Part shown: in pieces, positions 45,232 through 54,419 of the stretch
Layout of the letters: every line of letters starts with the position of its first letter
Numbering within the stretch: position 1 is the stretch's first letter
DNA from: JAJRRS01 sp965230275
Lineage (GTDB): Bacteria; Planctomycetota; Phycisphaerae; Phycisphaerales; Phycisphaeraceae
Length of the DNA stretch: 64,000 nt
Reading direction: 5' to 3'
Assembly: GCA_965230275.1 (NCBI GenBank)
Contig: CBDDKO010000002.1
Coordinates: 558,001 to 622,000 of the forward strand
The notes under the pieces: generated by a model
What the model was told of the DNA's origin: nothing
Seen by the model: the letters and a program-made list of their open reading frames with translations, nothing else
The model's database searches: none
Translations under genes and position numbers: made by a program

Positions 45232-46173
45232 TTACTGCACCAGCCCGCGGGTCAGGCGCATGAAGGCGGTCTCAAGGTTGACCTTCTCTTCTTCCAGACG
45301 GGTCAGGGCAAACCCTTCGGCCACGAGCTTCTGGGCGATATGTGCCGGCTGGACGGTGTCGGCCTCGGTACTCAGCGCGACACGGATATGGCTGTTGGTC
45401 ACGTCCACCTCGGTCACCCCCGGAAGTTGTCTTATCAGTAGCGCCGCCTGTTCCTGCCGTTGCGCCACACCCACGTGCAGCACCGCCCCGGTCCGGGCCC
45501 GCTCGATGATGTCCTGCATCGTGCCCTTATACTTCAGCTCGCCCTGCTCGATGATCCCGACATGGTTGCACAGGTCCGCCAGCTCCAGCAGGATGTGCGA
45601 GCTGATCAGGATCGTCTTGCCCATGCGGTGTAGCTCTTTAAGCAGCTCGCGCATCTCGATCCGCGCTCTTGGGTCCAGGCCCGACGCCGGCTCGTCCAGC
45701 AGCAGCACCTTCGGGTCGTGCAATAGCACACGCGCGACACTGAGCCGCTGCTGCATGCCGCGCGACAGCGAGTTCACTTCCGCATCGTTCTTGTACGACA
45801 GGTCCGTCAGGTCAAGCACGTCGGCGATCACCTGCTTGCGCTTCTCGCCATGAATGTTGTAGCTGGCGGCGAAGAACTCCAGGTACTCCTGCACGACCAT
45901 GTCTTCGTACGACCCGAAGTAGTCCGGCACGTACCCGATCACCGACCGCACCTGCCGGGCATTCACCGGCCCGACGCTCAGCCCATCAATCCGCGCCTCG
46001 CCCCAGGTCGGCTTGAGCAGCGTCGCCAGCACCTTGATCGTCGTGGTCTTGCCCGCGCCGTTGGGTCCGATGAACCCGAAGCAGTCGCCTTGCTCGATCT
46101 CGAGGTTCAGGTTCGACAGCGCCATCAGATTGCCGTAGCGCTTGGTCAGGTTGATCGTCTGGATCATGGGCAT
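45232..46173 (-). CDS. ABC transporter ATPase (ABC-2 type)
   Basis: 313 residues. Walker A GPNGAGKTTT (33-42), signature LSRGMQQRLSVARVLL with Arg in place of the second Ser/Gly of LSGGQ, Walker B VLLLDEPASGLD, H-loop LISSHILLELADL. The C-terminal extension (about 220-313) carries a small ferredoxin-like fold as in ATPases of ABC-2 exporters or of GldA/gliding-type complexes. ATG ATG-like double start (46173 or 46167). Its gene is the middle of three same-strand genes. A 756-residue membrane protein is encoded 161 bases upstream. The substrate is unknown. Confidence 0.92.
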   Translation of the reverse strand: MPMIQTINLTKRYGNLMALSNLNLEIEQGDCFGFIGPNGAGKTTTIKVLATLLKPTWGEARIDGLSVGPVNARQVRSVIGYVPDYFGSYEDMVVQEYLEFFAASYNIHGEKRKQVIADVLDLTDLSYKNDAEVNSLSRGMQQRLSVARVLLHDPKVLLLDEPASGLDPRARIEMRELLKELHRMGKTILISSHILLELADLCNHVGIIEQGELKYKGTMQDIIERARTGAVLHVGVAQRQEQAALLIRQLPGVTEVDVTNSHIRVALSTEADTVQPAHIAQKLVAEGFALTRLEEEKVNLETAFMRLTRGLVQ

Positions 46174-46186
46174 GGGGGAAGGCCTG

Positions 46187-46332
46187 GTGGCTGGTGGTTA
46201 GTGTCTTGTGGCCAGTGGCTAGTGGCTGGTACGGATGTTCAAGGTTCGATGTTCAATGTTCAATCTGTTCTATCTCTTGGCGGTCGCCACGTGTCGGCAA
46301 GTACCAGTCACCAGACACGAGCCACCAGCCAC
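46187..46332. repeat. Inverted repeat, GTGGCTGGTGG family, with TGTTCAA core
   Basis: The left arm (46187-46232, GTGGCTGGTGGTTAGTGTC...) is largely complementary to the right arm (46301-46332). The loop contains short tandem 'ATGTTCAA' units. It fills almost the entire space between the membrane protein gene and the ATPase gene. The same style of repeat is known from other environmental genomes (recalled). Confidence 0.75.
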
Positions 46333-46334
46333 GA

Positions 46335-48605
46335 CTATAAATCATACACAAAGCGCACCACGGTCCAGCCGCTGGCGGTCACCGCTTCGCCCTGCACGGT
46401 CAGGGGGGCAGGCAGGGGGGAATCCTGCAGCAGGCCGAGGATGATCAGCCGGCGCTCCGAGAGCATCGGGGTCAGGTCCAGCTGTCGGCCGAGACCGCGC
46501 TGGTAGCTAAGCGCCCAGGGGAAACCGGTCCTGCGGAAGTCCGGCGGGGGCAATGTGTCATAGAAGCACAGCATCTGGATAAACTGAACCATCTCGCTGG
46601 GTGTAGTCACCACCTCTTCACCGGTGTACGCATCAACCAGCGCCTGGCCCGGCCTGGCATTAATCAGCTTCCCGAGAAAACCCTCGTCCTTCCAGGTCCG
46701 CTTGTCATATCTTGGGTCCTTAGGCTCAATCACAAGCTGTTCCGATGATGCACGCGTGCCCAGTTCCAAGACCTGCTCGGGTTCCCAGACATCTGCCAGT
46801 CGCCAAACCCAAGGCGGCTCGTTATCGCCGGGGCAGTAAAGCAGCATCACGTTTCGTAGCGGGCCTGCCAAGTCGTGCTTAAGTGAACCCTTTGGCCAGA
46901 AGTTCTCCAGCCTGACCTCCCCCTGTGGCATCACCAACGTTTCCTGCAGCCCCGTCTGTTCCAGATCGACCCGGCCGAGGTAGTCCAGTTCCAGCTGCTT
47001 GGCCGTTGATCGGAAGGGGATGTTCATGAGACGCGGCAGCCCGGCGTCGACGCTATAGGTCTGCGGGTCGAGGAAGCCCGCTTCATCCAGGCCGGTAACC
47101 ATCCCGGGGCTCGCCAGCGTGTGCCGGGCGGTGGGGTGGTCGGGGTCAAGCTCGATCTCCTGGTTGCCGAACTTCGGCATGTACAGCGACAGCCAGCTGT
47201 GCGTGTGCACGGTCGATGAGCCGGCCTCGGCGGTGAGGATCGAGAAGTGCGAGATCGCGGCGCTCTTCGGAGCTAACAACCAAGCCCCGGCCCAGCTGAC
47301 CGCCGAGAACACCAGCACCACCGCCACGAACCATATCCAGCTGTGCCGGGTCGCGTCGCGTTTCTTCAGCACGATCACACTCAAAGGCCCGGCCGCAAAC
47401 CAATACAACGCGAACAGCAGGATCGCGCCCAGCAGCGCCGGTGCCGCTGCGCCGCGCATCGAGATTCGTTGCGGGATAAACCGGCTGAGCAGCACATGGT
47501 TGCGCTGGTCCGGCCGGGACATCTTGTCATTACCGACTTCCGCTTCGATGTAGGCCCGCTCATACACGGGGGCCTGCCACATAAATACGTCGTTCCAGAC
47601 ACGCGACCGGCCGTTGGGCATGCCCATCTGTGTAAAACGCCGGTCCGAAAGGTCCGCCCCGAACACGGTGACCCGGCCGAATCCGTACCGCTTGGCCACG
47701 ATCGCGGGCTTGTTGTCGTATCGGCTGCCGTACCGCCGGACCACGCTCACGCCGTCACTCGCCTTCACGCGGAACGCCAGGACCTCAACGTTGAGCGCCT
47801 CCGTGCCACGCACCATGCCCAGCAGATCATTCGGCGGCCGGCCTTCCAGGCGCTCGATCTGATCCGACTTGATCGGCAGCAGGTCCCCCAACGCCGAGCC
47901 CGTCCACGTCTCGCCAAACGCCGGCATCATCACGATCAGGTGCCCGCCGCGCCGTACCCATTCACGCAAGGCCTGCTGCGTCGCGCTGGAGACCAGCGGG
48001 TCTTCCGGGTCGCCGCCGGTGCGCGTCCATATCAATGTGTCGATCGCGCTCAGGCCGTACCAACGGTCCGGCAGTGTGGTCAGTGACAGCCCCGGCAGCA
48101 GCGAGACACCTTCATGGCTGGTGTTTGGAGACTGGTACGCCGTCAGGCCCATCGTGTTGGTGCCGGCGATCCCGATCATCCGCTGCGTCGGTTTCACCAG
48201 TTCCGGCGGTGGGGCGTCCGCCCGCGCAAGCTCCTGCTGTCCGTCTTCTGACAGGACCTGGATCACGAACGGCTCATGCTGCCGCCACCGGATCGGCAGC
48301 GCCCCGTACAGCCAAGCTTCATGCTTGCCGAGCGCATCCAGCGTCACGCGCCGTTGTGCCAGCAAACGGTCGCCGTCGGCATCGTTGATGACCCACCGGC
48401 AGAGCACCTGCCTGGGCTCGGATGCCTGGTTCTCAAGACCGATACGCAGCGGCGTCCAGGCCCCGAGCCTGGCGTTGCCGGCCAGACCCAACTGGTCTCG
48501 GGGCGCATCCAGGAGTACGCCTTGCAACTGACCGTGAGCCGTGCCGGTCATCAACAGCAGCAAGACAACGATCCAACCGAGGGTAGTATGAGTGACCCGG
48601 TACAT
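46335..48605 (-). CDS. Large membrane protein of unknown function, ABC-associated
   Basis: 756 residues. Signal peptide MYRVTHTTLGWIVVLLLLMTGTAHG, then a periplasmic region of about 350 residues with a Rossmann-like part (REWVRRGGHLIVMMPAFGETW, VAKRYGFGRVTVFGADLSD) similar to the amidotransferase-like domains of GldG-type or DUF4350-type proteins. Two membrane helices follow at about 395-420 (APALLGAILLFALYWFAAG) and 430-450 (WIWFVAVVLVFSAVSWAGAWLL), and a long C-terminal beta-rich domain faces the outside. A TACACT hexamer ends 8 bases before the ATG. Position upstream of two ABC ATPases suggests a role in the same export or surface system. No enzyme motif is obvious. Confidence 0.7.
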   Translation of the reverse strand: MYRVTHTTLGWIVVLLLLMTGTAHGQLQGVLLDAPRDQLGLAGNARLGAWTPLRIGLENQASEPRQVLCRWVINDADGDRLLAQRRVTLDALGKHEAWLYGALPIRWRQHEPFVIQVLSEDGQQELARADAPPPELVKPTQRMIGIAGTNTMGLTAYQSPNTSHEGVSLLPGLSLTTLPDRWYGLSAIDTLIWTRTGGDPEDPLVSSATQQALREWVRRGGHLIVMMPAFGETWTGSALGDLLPIKSDQIERLEGRPPNDLLGMVRGTEALNVEVLAFRVKASDGVSVVRRYGSRYDNKPAIVAKRYGFGRVTVFGADLSDRRFTQMGMPNGRSRVWNDVFMWQAPVYERAYIEAEVGNDKMSRPDQRNHVLLSRFIPQRISMRGAAAPALLGAILLFALYWFAAGPLSVIVLKKRDATRHSWIWFVAVVLVFSAVSWAGAWLLAPKSAAISHFSILTAEAGSSTVHTHSWLSLYMPKFGNQEIELDPDHPTARHTLASPGMVTGLDEAGFLDPQTYSVDAGLPRLMNIPFRSTAKQLELDYLGRVDLEQTGLQETLVMPQGEVRLENFWPKGSLKHDLAGPLRNVMLLYCPGDNEPPWVWRLADVWEPEQVLELGTRASSEQLVIEPKDPRYDKRTWKDEGFLGKLINARPGQALVDAYTGEEVVTTPSEMVQFIQMLCFYDTLPPPDFRRTGFPWALSYQRGLGRQLDLTPMLSERRLIILGLLQDSPLPAPLTVQGEAVTASGWTVVRFVYDL

Positions 48606-48721
48606 AGCTCTACAGTGTAGCCGGGACGACGCCGTTCGGCGAAGCGATCGGTCGGCTTTTACCGGGTAGTACAGTCGTAACGCCCTTAATCCCGCCCGAT
48701 AACAGCCAAAAAGGTCTAGCC

Positions 48722-48751
48722 ATGAAGTTGTCGGCCCTCACCGCCCGATAG
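48722..48751 (+). other. Nine-codon open frame before the 84-aa gene
   Basis: ATG AAG TTG ... CGA TAG encodes MKLSALTAR, preceded by AAAAGG at good spacing, and ends 7 bases before the GTG start of the next gene. It may be a coupling leader or chance. Confidence 0.25.
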
Positions 48752-48758
48752 CTCCGAT

Positions 48759-49013
48759 GTGAACACCTTCCCCACCCTGATCTTCTGGCTCACACTCGGC
48801 CTGCTGGCCTACTGGCTGACGACCACGATCTTCTCGATCCTGGCCGCCCGCATCCACTTCGAGCTCAGCCGCCACAACCTGCTGGTCAAGAGCCAGCAGA
48901 TGCGCCTGGAATACCTCAGCACCATCGACGAACGCATGGCCGGGGTCATCGAGGATGAGCATTCCAATGTCGTGATCGAAGAAGACGACGAGCCGAGCAA
49001 CCAGGCGGCCTGA
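48759..49013 (+). CDS. Small single-pass membrane protein, 84 aa
   Basis: Not recognised as a named family. GTG start at 48759. Residues 5-30 (PTLIFWLTLGLLAYWLTTTIFSILAA) form one membrane helix; the remainder is a charged, probably helical tail (HFELSRHNLLVKSQQMRLEYLSTIDERMAGVIEDE) ending in an acidic EEDDEPSNQAA. Composition and codon bias fit a real gene. No ATG is in frame; an out-of-frame ATG is 2 bases upstream. It stands alone between the ABC-associated membrane protein (divergent) and the dockerin proteins. Function not predicted. Confidence 0.6.
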   Translation: MNTFPTLIFWLTLGLLAYWLTTTIFSILAARIHFELSRHNLLVKSQQMRLEYLSTIDERMAGVIEDEHSNVVIEEDDEPSNQAA

Positions 49014-49147
49014 TCTACCCAGCTTGACAGCTTGATACATTGATTCAAACGACTCGGTTTGTGCTGGATATCCGATCGCCAGGGCTTATCCTATAGATTG
49101 AATTGGGTATTTTATCTCGCCCGGCTCATATGGATAGGTCCAACCAC

Positions 49148-50863
49148 ATGATAGCCTCTCGAACAATAGCCCGGTTCGGCATACTCGTCGTCATCCTCAC
49201 GGCGCAGCCGCTCCACGCGCAAACCATACCCACCGTCACCGGCCGAACCTTCACGCTGCCCACCAGCGCCAACCACAAACTGTTCATCCCTGATTCACTG
49301 AATCTCACCGCAGACGATGTCGATGTCCTGGTCCACTTCCACGGCGACCCGACAACTGTCAACAACAACGCCGCCTACGCCGACCTCAACGCCGTCATCG
49401 TCAACGTCACATACCCCGGTTTTTCGTCGGCGTACTCAACGCCGTTCAGCGACCCGGCGCTATTCGGCGATGTGATCGATGGTGCGCTATCGACGCTCCG
49501 TGCGCAGCCGGACATCCCGATCACCGTTGACTGGGACCAGTTGTCGGTCTCGTCATTCAGCGCGGGCTACGGCGCGGTGCGTGAGATCCTCAAGCAGCCG
49601 ACCTACTTCGATCAGATCGACGGCCTGCTGCTCGCCGACTCGCTGCACGCCGGGTACGTCGGTGGCAGCACACCGAACCCCGCGCAGATGGTTGACTTCA
49701 AAGCTTACGCCTTGGCCGCAGCCGTTGGTGACAAGACCATGATCGTCTCCCACTCGCAGGTCTCAACCTTTGGCGCCTATGCCAGCACCACCGAAACGGC
49801 CGACGACCTGATGCAACACGTCGGCATCACACCCCACAGCGTCAGCGAACCGGGCCTCGGCACGCTCGACTTCTACCGACGGGCCGAGTTAGGCAACTTC
49901 GAGGTCTGGGGCGCAACCGGCTCCGATACCACGGCACACAGCCAGCACCTGCAGTACATCGGCCAATGGCTCGGTGACCTGCCTTTCGATAACGGCCCGC
50001 CCGGGCCCGTCGATCCGATCATCACGCTGACCGACTTCGAGATCAACGAGGGAACATTCACCGAGTCGCCCACCTATTCCGGCAGCAACATCGGCATAGA
50101 TGCCGGGACCGCCGACCGCGTTACCACCGAGGCCCACAACGGCATCGCCTCGCAACGCATCAGCATCACCAAGGACCCCACTTCCCCGAACTGGATGCTA
50201 CGGCACGTCTCCGGAGTATGGGCGGCACCGAGCAACAACGTACCTATCGACGCCCAGGGCCACATCGGCTTCTGGCTCAAGACCGACACGCCGGGCTTGA
50301 GCGTGCAATTCGGTCTGGATGACTACGACGGCCAGTCCGCCGATCTCTCCTCGCTTATGCCCGTTATCGCCGACGGCGACTGGCACCTCTACCAGTGGGA
50401 CCTGGACGATCCCGACCAGTGGCACCCCTGGGCCGGCGTCGGTGGCGATGGCACGATCACCGGGCCGACCTTCACCATGGATGGCATCTTCTTCCACGGA
50501 AGCTCCGACGCGGTCTTCTACCTCGACGACGTTTCCTACAACAACAACGGCACACTCACACCCCCCATCCCCGGCGACCTCAACGCCGACGGCTTCGTCG
50601 GCCTGGGTGATCTGGATGTTGTGTTGAACAACTGGAACCAGAATGTCCCGGTGGGTGCACTCGGGCAAGGCGACGCCACGCAAGACGGCTTCGTAGGCCT
50701 CGACGACCTGGACATCGTCCTGAACAACTGGAACACGGGCACACCGGCCAGTATCCGTGTAGCGCCCGAACCATCGGGTGCGTGCTTTATTGTGCTTGGG
50801 GCAATTTCGAGTTTGGCCATACGCCGCAACCGGGTAAGGCCGGGCAGTCCCGCCGTGTGCTGA
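49148..50863 (+). CDS. Secreted alpha/beta-hydrolase-like protein with dockerin-like repeats and PEP-CTERM
   Basis: 571 residues from ATG 49148 (earlier in-frame ATGs at 49103 and 49130 would precede the signal). Signal MIASRTIARFGILVVILTAQPLHAQ. Residues about 30-270 look like an alpha/beta hydrolase: VDVLVHFHGDP, nucleophile elbow SVSSFSAGYGAVREIL, then HSQVSTFGAY. Residues about 290-470 form a beta-sandwich resembling a carbohydrate-binding module (FWLKTDTPGLSVQFGLDDYDG). Two dockerin-like EF-hand repeats lie at about 50571-50740 (GDLNADGFVGLGDLDVVL and TQDGFVGLDDLDIVLNNWN). The C-terminus APEPSGACFIVLGAISSLAI with RRNR is a PEP-CTERM anchor. Likely a surface-attached esterase or similar. 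Confidence 0.78.
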   Translation: MIASRTIARFGILVVILTAQPLHAQTIPTVTGRTFTLPTSANHKLFIPDSLNLTADDVDVLVHFHGDPTTVNNNAAYADLNAVIVNVTYPGFSSAYSTPFSDPALFGDVIDGALSTLRAQPDIPITVDWDQLSVSSFSAGYGAVREILKQPTYFDQIDGLLLADSLHAGYVGGSTPNPAQMVDFKAYALAAAVGDKTMIVSHSQVSTFGAYASTTETADDLMQHVGITPHSVSEPGLGTLDFYRRAELGNFEVWGATGSDTTAHSQHLQYIGQWLGDLPFDNGPPGPVDPIITLTDFEINEGTFTESPTYSGSNIGIDAGTADRVTTEAHNGIASQRISITKDPTSPNWMLRHVSGVWAAPSNNVPIDAQGHIGFWLKTDTPGLSVQFGLDDYDGQSADLSSLMPVIADGDWHLYQWDLDDPDQWHPWAGVGGDGTITGPTFTMDGIFFHGSSDAVFYLDDVSYNNNGTLTPPIPGDLNADGFVGLGDLDVVLNNWNQNVPVGALGQGDATQDGFVGLDDLDIVLNNWNTGTPASIRVAPEPSGACFIVLGAISSLAIRRNRVRPGSPAVC

Positions 50864-50877
50864 TTGGAGATCGACCG

Positions 50878-52563
50878 ATGTGCCTCCGCCCCGTGTATGC
50901 ATGCCTCATTGCTCTGGTCGCCATGTGCTACGCACCCGCCCACGCCCTTGCGCTGACGGCCGCCGAATACGACACGGCGCTGGCCAGCATCGACGCATTC
51001 CTCGACCGGCAGATGGACCGATTTGCGCCGGTCCCCGGGGACTACCCGGCAGCGTATGCCGACGCCCAACTGATCCAATCCTATGACGTGCTCGTGACCG
51101 ATCCCGGCTTTATTGAGTTGTACCACCGCGCCGACGTCTACGACACCGCGCTCGCCTCGATCTACTACATGCGGCGGGGCAACCTCGATCGCGCCCGCCG
51201 TCTGCTGGACGGGATGCGATTCGTCCAGGAAATCGAACCGATCAAGGACCCCACTAACCCCACAATCGGCGACGGGCGGATGCGCACGTCGTATTGGGCT
51301 AACGACCTGCTCGCGCCCAACCGTGTCTCGCCATCCATCGACACACCCAACGCCGCCATCGGTGATATCGCCTGGGCCGGCATCGCCCTGACCAATTACT
51401 ACAAGATCACCGGGGAGCAGCCATACCTCGACGCCGCCAAACGCGCCGCGGACTGGATCATCGATCACACACTCGAGAACGATAACGACGGCTTCGGCGG
51501 GTTCTCGCTCGGCCGTGACCACAACGATAACCCCATCCTCGCCAGCACCGCCATCCGCAGCACCGAGCACAACATCGATACGTTCGTCCTGGCAAAGAAC
51601 CTCCACGCCCTCGACCCTGACCCCAAGTGGGCCGACATGGCCGCACACGCCAAATCATTCGTCGAACTCATGTACAACGACCAGCCCGGCCAACTCTACT
51701 TCCACACCGGCACCGCGCCCGACACTCTCGGCAACGCGCAGCTAAACCCATCCCCCATCCCCACCGACGCACAGACGTGGTCTGCCCTTGCCGGCATCGA
51801 CACGCCGCAGCACCACGCCGATGCGCTCCGCTGGATCGCAGACTCGGTGGATAACGCACCCAACTCCCTCAAGGTCCGCGACGACTTTATCGACGGCAGG
51901 TCTTACCACGGCCTGCGATTCTCCACCGCCGGCGGCCACCTTCAGGTTGAGGTCACCGGGGGCTACGCACTGGCGCTCCAGACCGGCATTCAACAAGGCT
52001 GGCTCGTCCCAGGACCCGGCGATGACCCGCAATACTGGCACGATGAGTTGCAGCACATCATCGACAACTTCGAGGCCATCCGCACCACTGCCGACGGCAA
52101 GGACCCCGGGGGGATCGGTTTCGTCGCGACACCTTGGCCCCAAGGTGCGCCCACCGGCTACGGCACCACGTACCCGGATATCCGACACGTCGCCAGCAAC
52201 GTCTGGGTCGGCCTCGCCATGCTCGCCGCCCACCCCGACCCCGACACACGCGACCCTCACGCCAACCCGCTTGCGCCACTGTCACCCAGACTCGCCGGCG
52301 ACCTCAACGCCGATGGCTTCGTCGGGCTGGATGATCTGGACATCGTGTTGAATAACTGGAACACCACCGTCCCTGCCGGTGACCTGACACAAGGCGACCC
52401 GACCGGCGACGGCTTCGTCGGCCTCGACGACCTGGATATCGTGCTGAACAACTGGAACGCCGGCACACCGCCCGCGCCCGCCAGCATCCCCGAACCTGCA
52501 TCACTAGGGCTGTTCGCTCTACTAAGCATCGGTCTGGCAAGCAGGCGCTGCCGCAGCAGCTAA
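50878..52563 (+). CDS. Secreted (alpha/alpha)6-barrel-like protein with dockerin-like repeats and PEP-CTERM
   Basis: 561 residues from ATG 50878, with GGAG 9 bases upstream and only 14 bases after the previous gene. Signal MCLRPVYACLIALVAMCYAPAHALA. The main domain (about 25-450) is helical with alternating hairpins such as GDIAWAGIALTNYYKITGEQ and YLDAAKRAADWIIDHTLEN, HNIDTFVLAKNLHALD, VRDDFIDGRSYHGLRFSTAGG, typical of (alpha/alpha)6 toroid glycosidases or lyases, without a family I can name. Two dockerin-like repeats at about 52297-52460 (GDLNADGFVGLDDLDIVL twice-like) precede a PEP-CTERM tail (IPEPASLGLFALLSIGLA then SRRCR). Same layout as the preceding gene, so the two probably share a surface location and operon. 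Confidence 0.78.
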   Translation: MCLRPVYACLIALVAMCYAPAHALALTAAEYDTALASIDAFLDRQMDRFAPVPGDYPAAYADAQLIQSYDVLVTDPGFIELYHRADVYDTALASIYYMRRGNLDRARRLLDGMRFVQEIEPIKDPTNPTIGDGRMRTSYWANDLLAPNRVSPSIDTPNAAIGDIAWAGIALTNYYKITGEQPYLDAAKRAADWIIDHTLENDNDGFGGFSLGRDHNDNPILASTAIRSTEHNIDTFVLAKNLHALDPDPKWADMAAHAKSFVELMYNDQPGQLYFHTGTAPDTLGNAQLNPSPIPTDAQTWSALAGIDTPQHHADALRWIADSVDNAPNSLKVRDDFIDGRSYHGLRFSTAGGHLQVEVTGGYALALQTGIQQGWLVPGPGDDPQYWHDELQHIIDNFEAIRTTADGKDPGGIGFVATPWPQGAPTGYGTTYPDIRHVASNVWVGLAMLAAHPDPDTRDPHANPLAPLSPRLAGDLNADGFVGLDDLDIVLNNWNTTVPAGDLTQGDPTGDGFVGLDDLDIVLNNWNAGTPPAPASIPEPASLGLFALLSIGLASRRCRSS

Positions 52564-52590
52564 GCGGACGCAGGACCAAGCCAACTTCAA

Positions 52591-54213
52591 TCATCCAACC
52601 GTCTCGACCAAGTGGTAGCGGAAGGCGTCGGCAATCGCCTGCCAGCTGGCTTCGACGATGTTCTCGTTGACGCCGGTCGTCGTGATATGACGGGTGATGT
52701 CCTTCGAGTCGCCGTTCTCACGCACGGCAAACTCGGCGATGACGCGCACCTTCGCCGCGCTCTCGGCCGTCGGATTGACGACGCGGACCTTGTAGTCCAC
52801 GAGGTGGACGTTGTTGATCTGCGGGTAGTGGTCCTTGAGGCATTTTCGCAGTGCGCCGTCCAATGCGTTGACCGGGCCGTCGCCCTCGGCCACACGGTGC
52901 TCGGTTGTGCCGTTTGCGTCGAGCTTGACGGTCGCCTCGGTGGTCGAGTCGTCGCCGGAGCGTTTGAGGATGACGCAGCGGTAGTGGTCCAGTTCCCAGA
53001 ACTTCGGCAGCCTGCCCATCGCGTCGTACAGCAGCAACTCAAAGCTCGCCTGGGCGGCCTCGAAGTGGTAGCCCTGGTGCTCGAGGTCCTGCACACGCTG
53101 GAGTACCTCGCGCTGCAGCGCCTTGTCGTCCTGGATCGAGAACTTCTCGCCGAGCGTGGCGGAGATGTTGCTCGCTCCGGAGAGTTCGCTGACGAGGATA
53201 CGCCGTTCGTTGCCGACCATCGCGGGCTCGACATGCTCGTAGCTGTGAGCGATCCGCTGCACGGCATGGACGTGCATCCCGCCCTTGTGAGCAAAAGCGC
53301 TGGTCCCGACGTAGGGCTGGCCGGGCACGAAGTTCACGTTGGCTCGCTCATAGACGGCGCGGGAGAGCTTGGTTAGCCCGTCGAGGTTCCCGCCGGTCAG
53401 GCAGTCGTAGCCCATCTTCAGACGCAGGTTGGCGATCACGGTCGTCAGGTCTACGTTCCCGCAGCGCTCGCCGATGCCGTTGATCGTGCCCTGCACCTGC
53501 ACGGCCCCGGCCTCCACAGCCGCAAGGCTGTTCGCCACCGCTACACCCGAGTCGTTATGCGTATGGATGCCGATCTTGCCCGCCGCCTCTGGCAACAGCT
53601 CACCCAGCTCAGTCACGACATGATGGACCCACTGCGGCAGCGATCCGCCATTGGTATCGCACAGTACCAGCCGGCTCGCGCCGCCTTCCAAAGCCGCACG
53701 CAGGGTCTGCAGCGCGTAATCCTTGTTCGCCCGGTAGCCGTCGAAGAAGTGCTCGGCATCGTAGAACACATCCTCACACTTCGGCCCGGTCTTACAGAAC
53801 GCCAGCGACTCTCGGATCATCGCCAGGTTCTCCTCCCGGCTGACGCGCAGGACCTCATCCACGTGCAGGTCCCACGTCTTGCCGACGATGATGATCACCG
53901 GGGCGCCGCTGTTGACCAGCGCCTGCATCCCAACATCGTCCTTCGCCTCAATGTCCTTGCGGCGGGTCATCCCGAAAGCGCAGACCTTGGTGTGCTTCAA
54001 CTCCAGGTCCTGCACCTGCTGGAAGTAGGCCTCGTCCTTCGGGTTGGATAGCGGGTACCCGCCCTCGACGTAGTCGATCCCGACGTCATCGAGCATCTGG
54101 GTGATCTTCAGCTTATCGACGAGGCTGAGGTTCACCCCCTCGCCCTGCGTGCCGTCGCGGAGGGTGGTGTCGTATATTTCGACGCGTCGTTTCGTGGCTT
54201 GCGGTACGTTCAT
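52591..54213 (-). CDS. cimA: (R)-citramalate synthase
   Basis: 540 residues. Condenses pyruvate and acetyl-CoA to citramalate, the first step of the threonine-independent route to isoleucine. DRE-TIM barrel motifs: VEIYDTTLRDGTQGEGVN (11-28), VEGGYPLSNPKD, LCDTNGGSLPQWV, GKIGIHTHNDSGVAVANSLAAVEAGAVQVQGTINGIGERCGN and SAFAHKGGMHVHAV, all characteristic of CimA rather than LeuA or HcsA. The C-terminal third is the LeuA-type allosteric domain. The 267 bases upstream carry a leader peptide with five Ile codons and an intrinsic terminator with alternative pairings, so expression is likely controlled by charged tRNA-Ile. Convergent with the dockerin gene. Confidence 0.93.
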   Translation of the reverse strand: MNVPQATKRRVEIYDTTLRDGTQGEGVNLSLVDKLKITQMLDDVGIDYVEGGYPLSNPKDEAYFQQVQDLELKHTKVCAFGMTRRKDIEAKDDVGMQALVNSGAPVIIIVGKTWDLHVDEVLRVSREENLAMIRESLAFCKTGPKCEDVFYDAEHFFDGYRANKDYALQTLRAALEGGASRLVLCDTNGGSLPQWVHHVVTELGELLPEAAGKIGIHTHNDSGVAVANSLAAVEAGAVQVQGTINGIGERCGNVDLTTVIANLRLKMGYDCLTGGNLDGLTKLSRAVYERANVNFVPGQPYVGTSAFAHKGGMHVHAVQRIAHSYEHVEPAMVGNERRILVSELSGASNISATLGEKFSIQDDKALQREVLQRVQDLEHQGYHFEAAQASFELLLYDAMGRLPKFWELDHYRCVILKRSGDDSTTEATVKLDANGTTEHRVAEGDGPVNALDGALRKCLKDHYPQINNVHLVDYKVRVVNPTAESAAKVRVIAEFAVRENGDSKDITRHITTTGVNENIVEASWQAIADAFRYHLVETVG

Positions 54214-54243
54214 GACAATCTCGATGGTTTGGAGAACTTGGTT

Positions 54244-54322
54244 TAGCCACCGATGAACTCAGATGAACACAGATTCAATCCTGAGTATTCAAATCGGTGT
54301 TTATCCGCGTTCATCGGTGGCT
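54244..54322. repeat. Inverted repeat, CATCGGTGGCT family, copy 2
   Basis: Arms at 54244-54274 and 54293-54322 match at about 26 of 30 positions (left TAGCCACCGATGAACTCAGA..., right ...CGTTCATCGGTGGCT). Same family as 45101-45192. It lies in the cimA 5' leader between the attenuator terminator and the cimA start. Confidence 0.8.
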
Positions 54323-54364
54323 CTATGCTTGGTCTCTTGTTATGGTTCAGGCTCGTAATAGCAC

Positions 54365-54388
54365 AAAAAAACCCCGCCGATGGCAGGG
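54365..54388 (-). terminator. Intrinsic terminator of the cimA attenuator
   Basis: Minus-strand RNA: CCCTGCC-ATC-GGCGGGG hairpin (54388-54372) with one G-U pair, followed by seven T residues (54371-54365). No other minus-strand gene ends here, so it terminates the cimA leader transcript. Confidence 0.82.
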
Positions 54389-54419
54389 CCTGTGTCGTCT
54401 TTAAAAAAGCAGTAACAGC

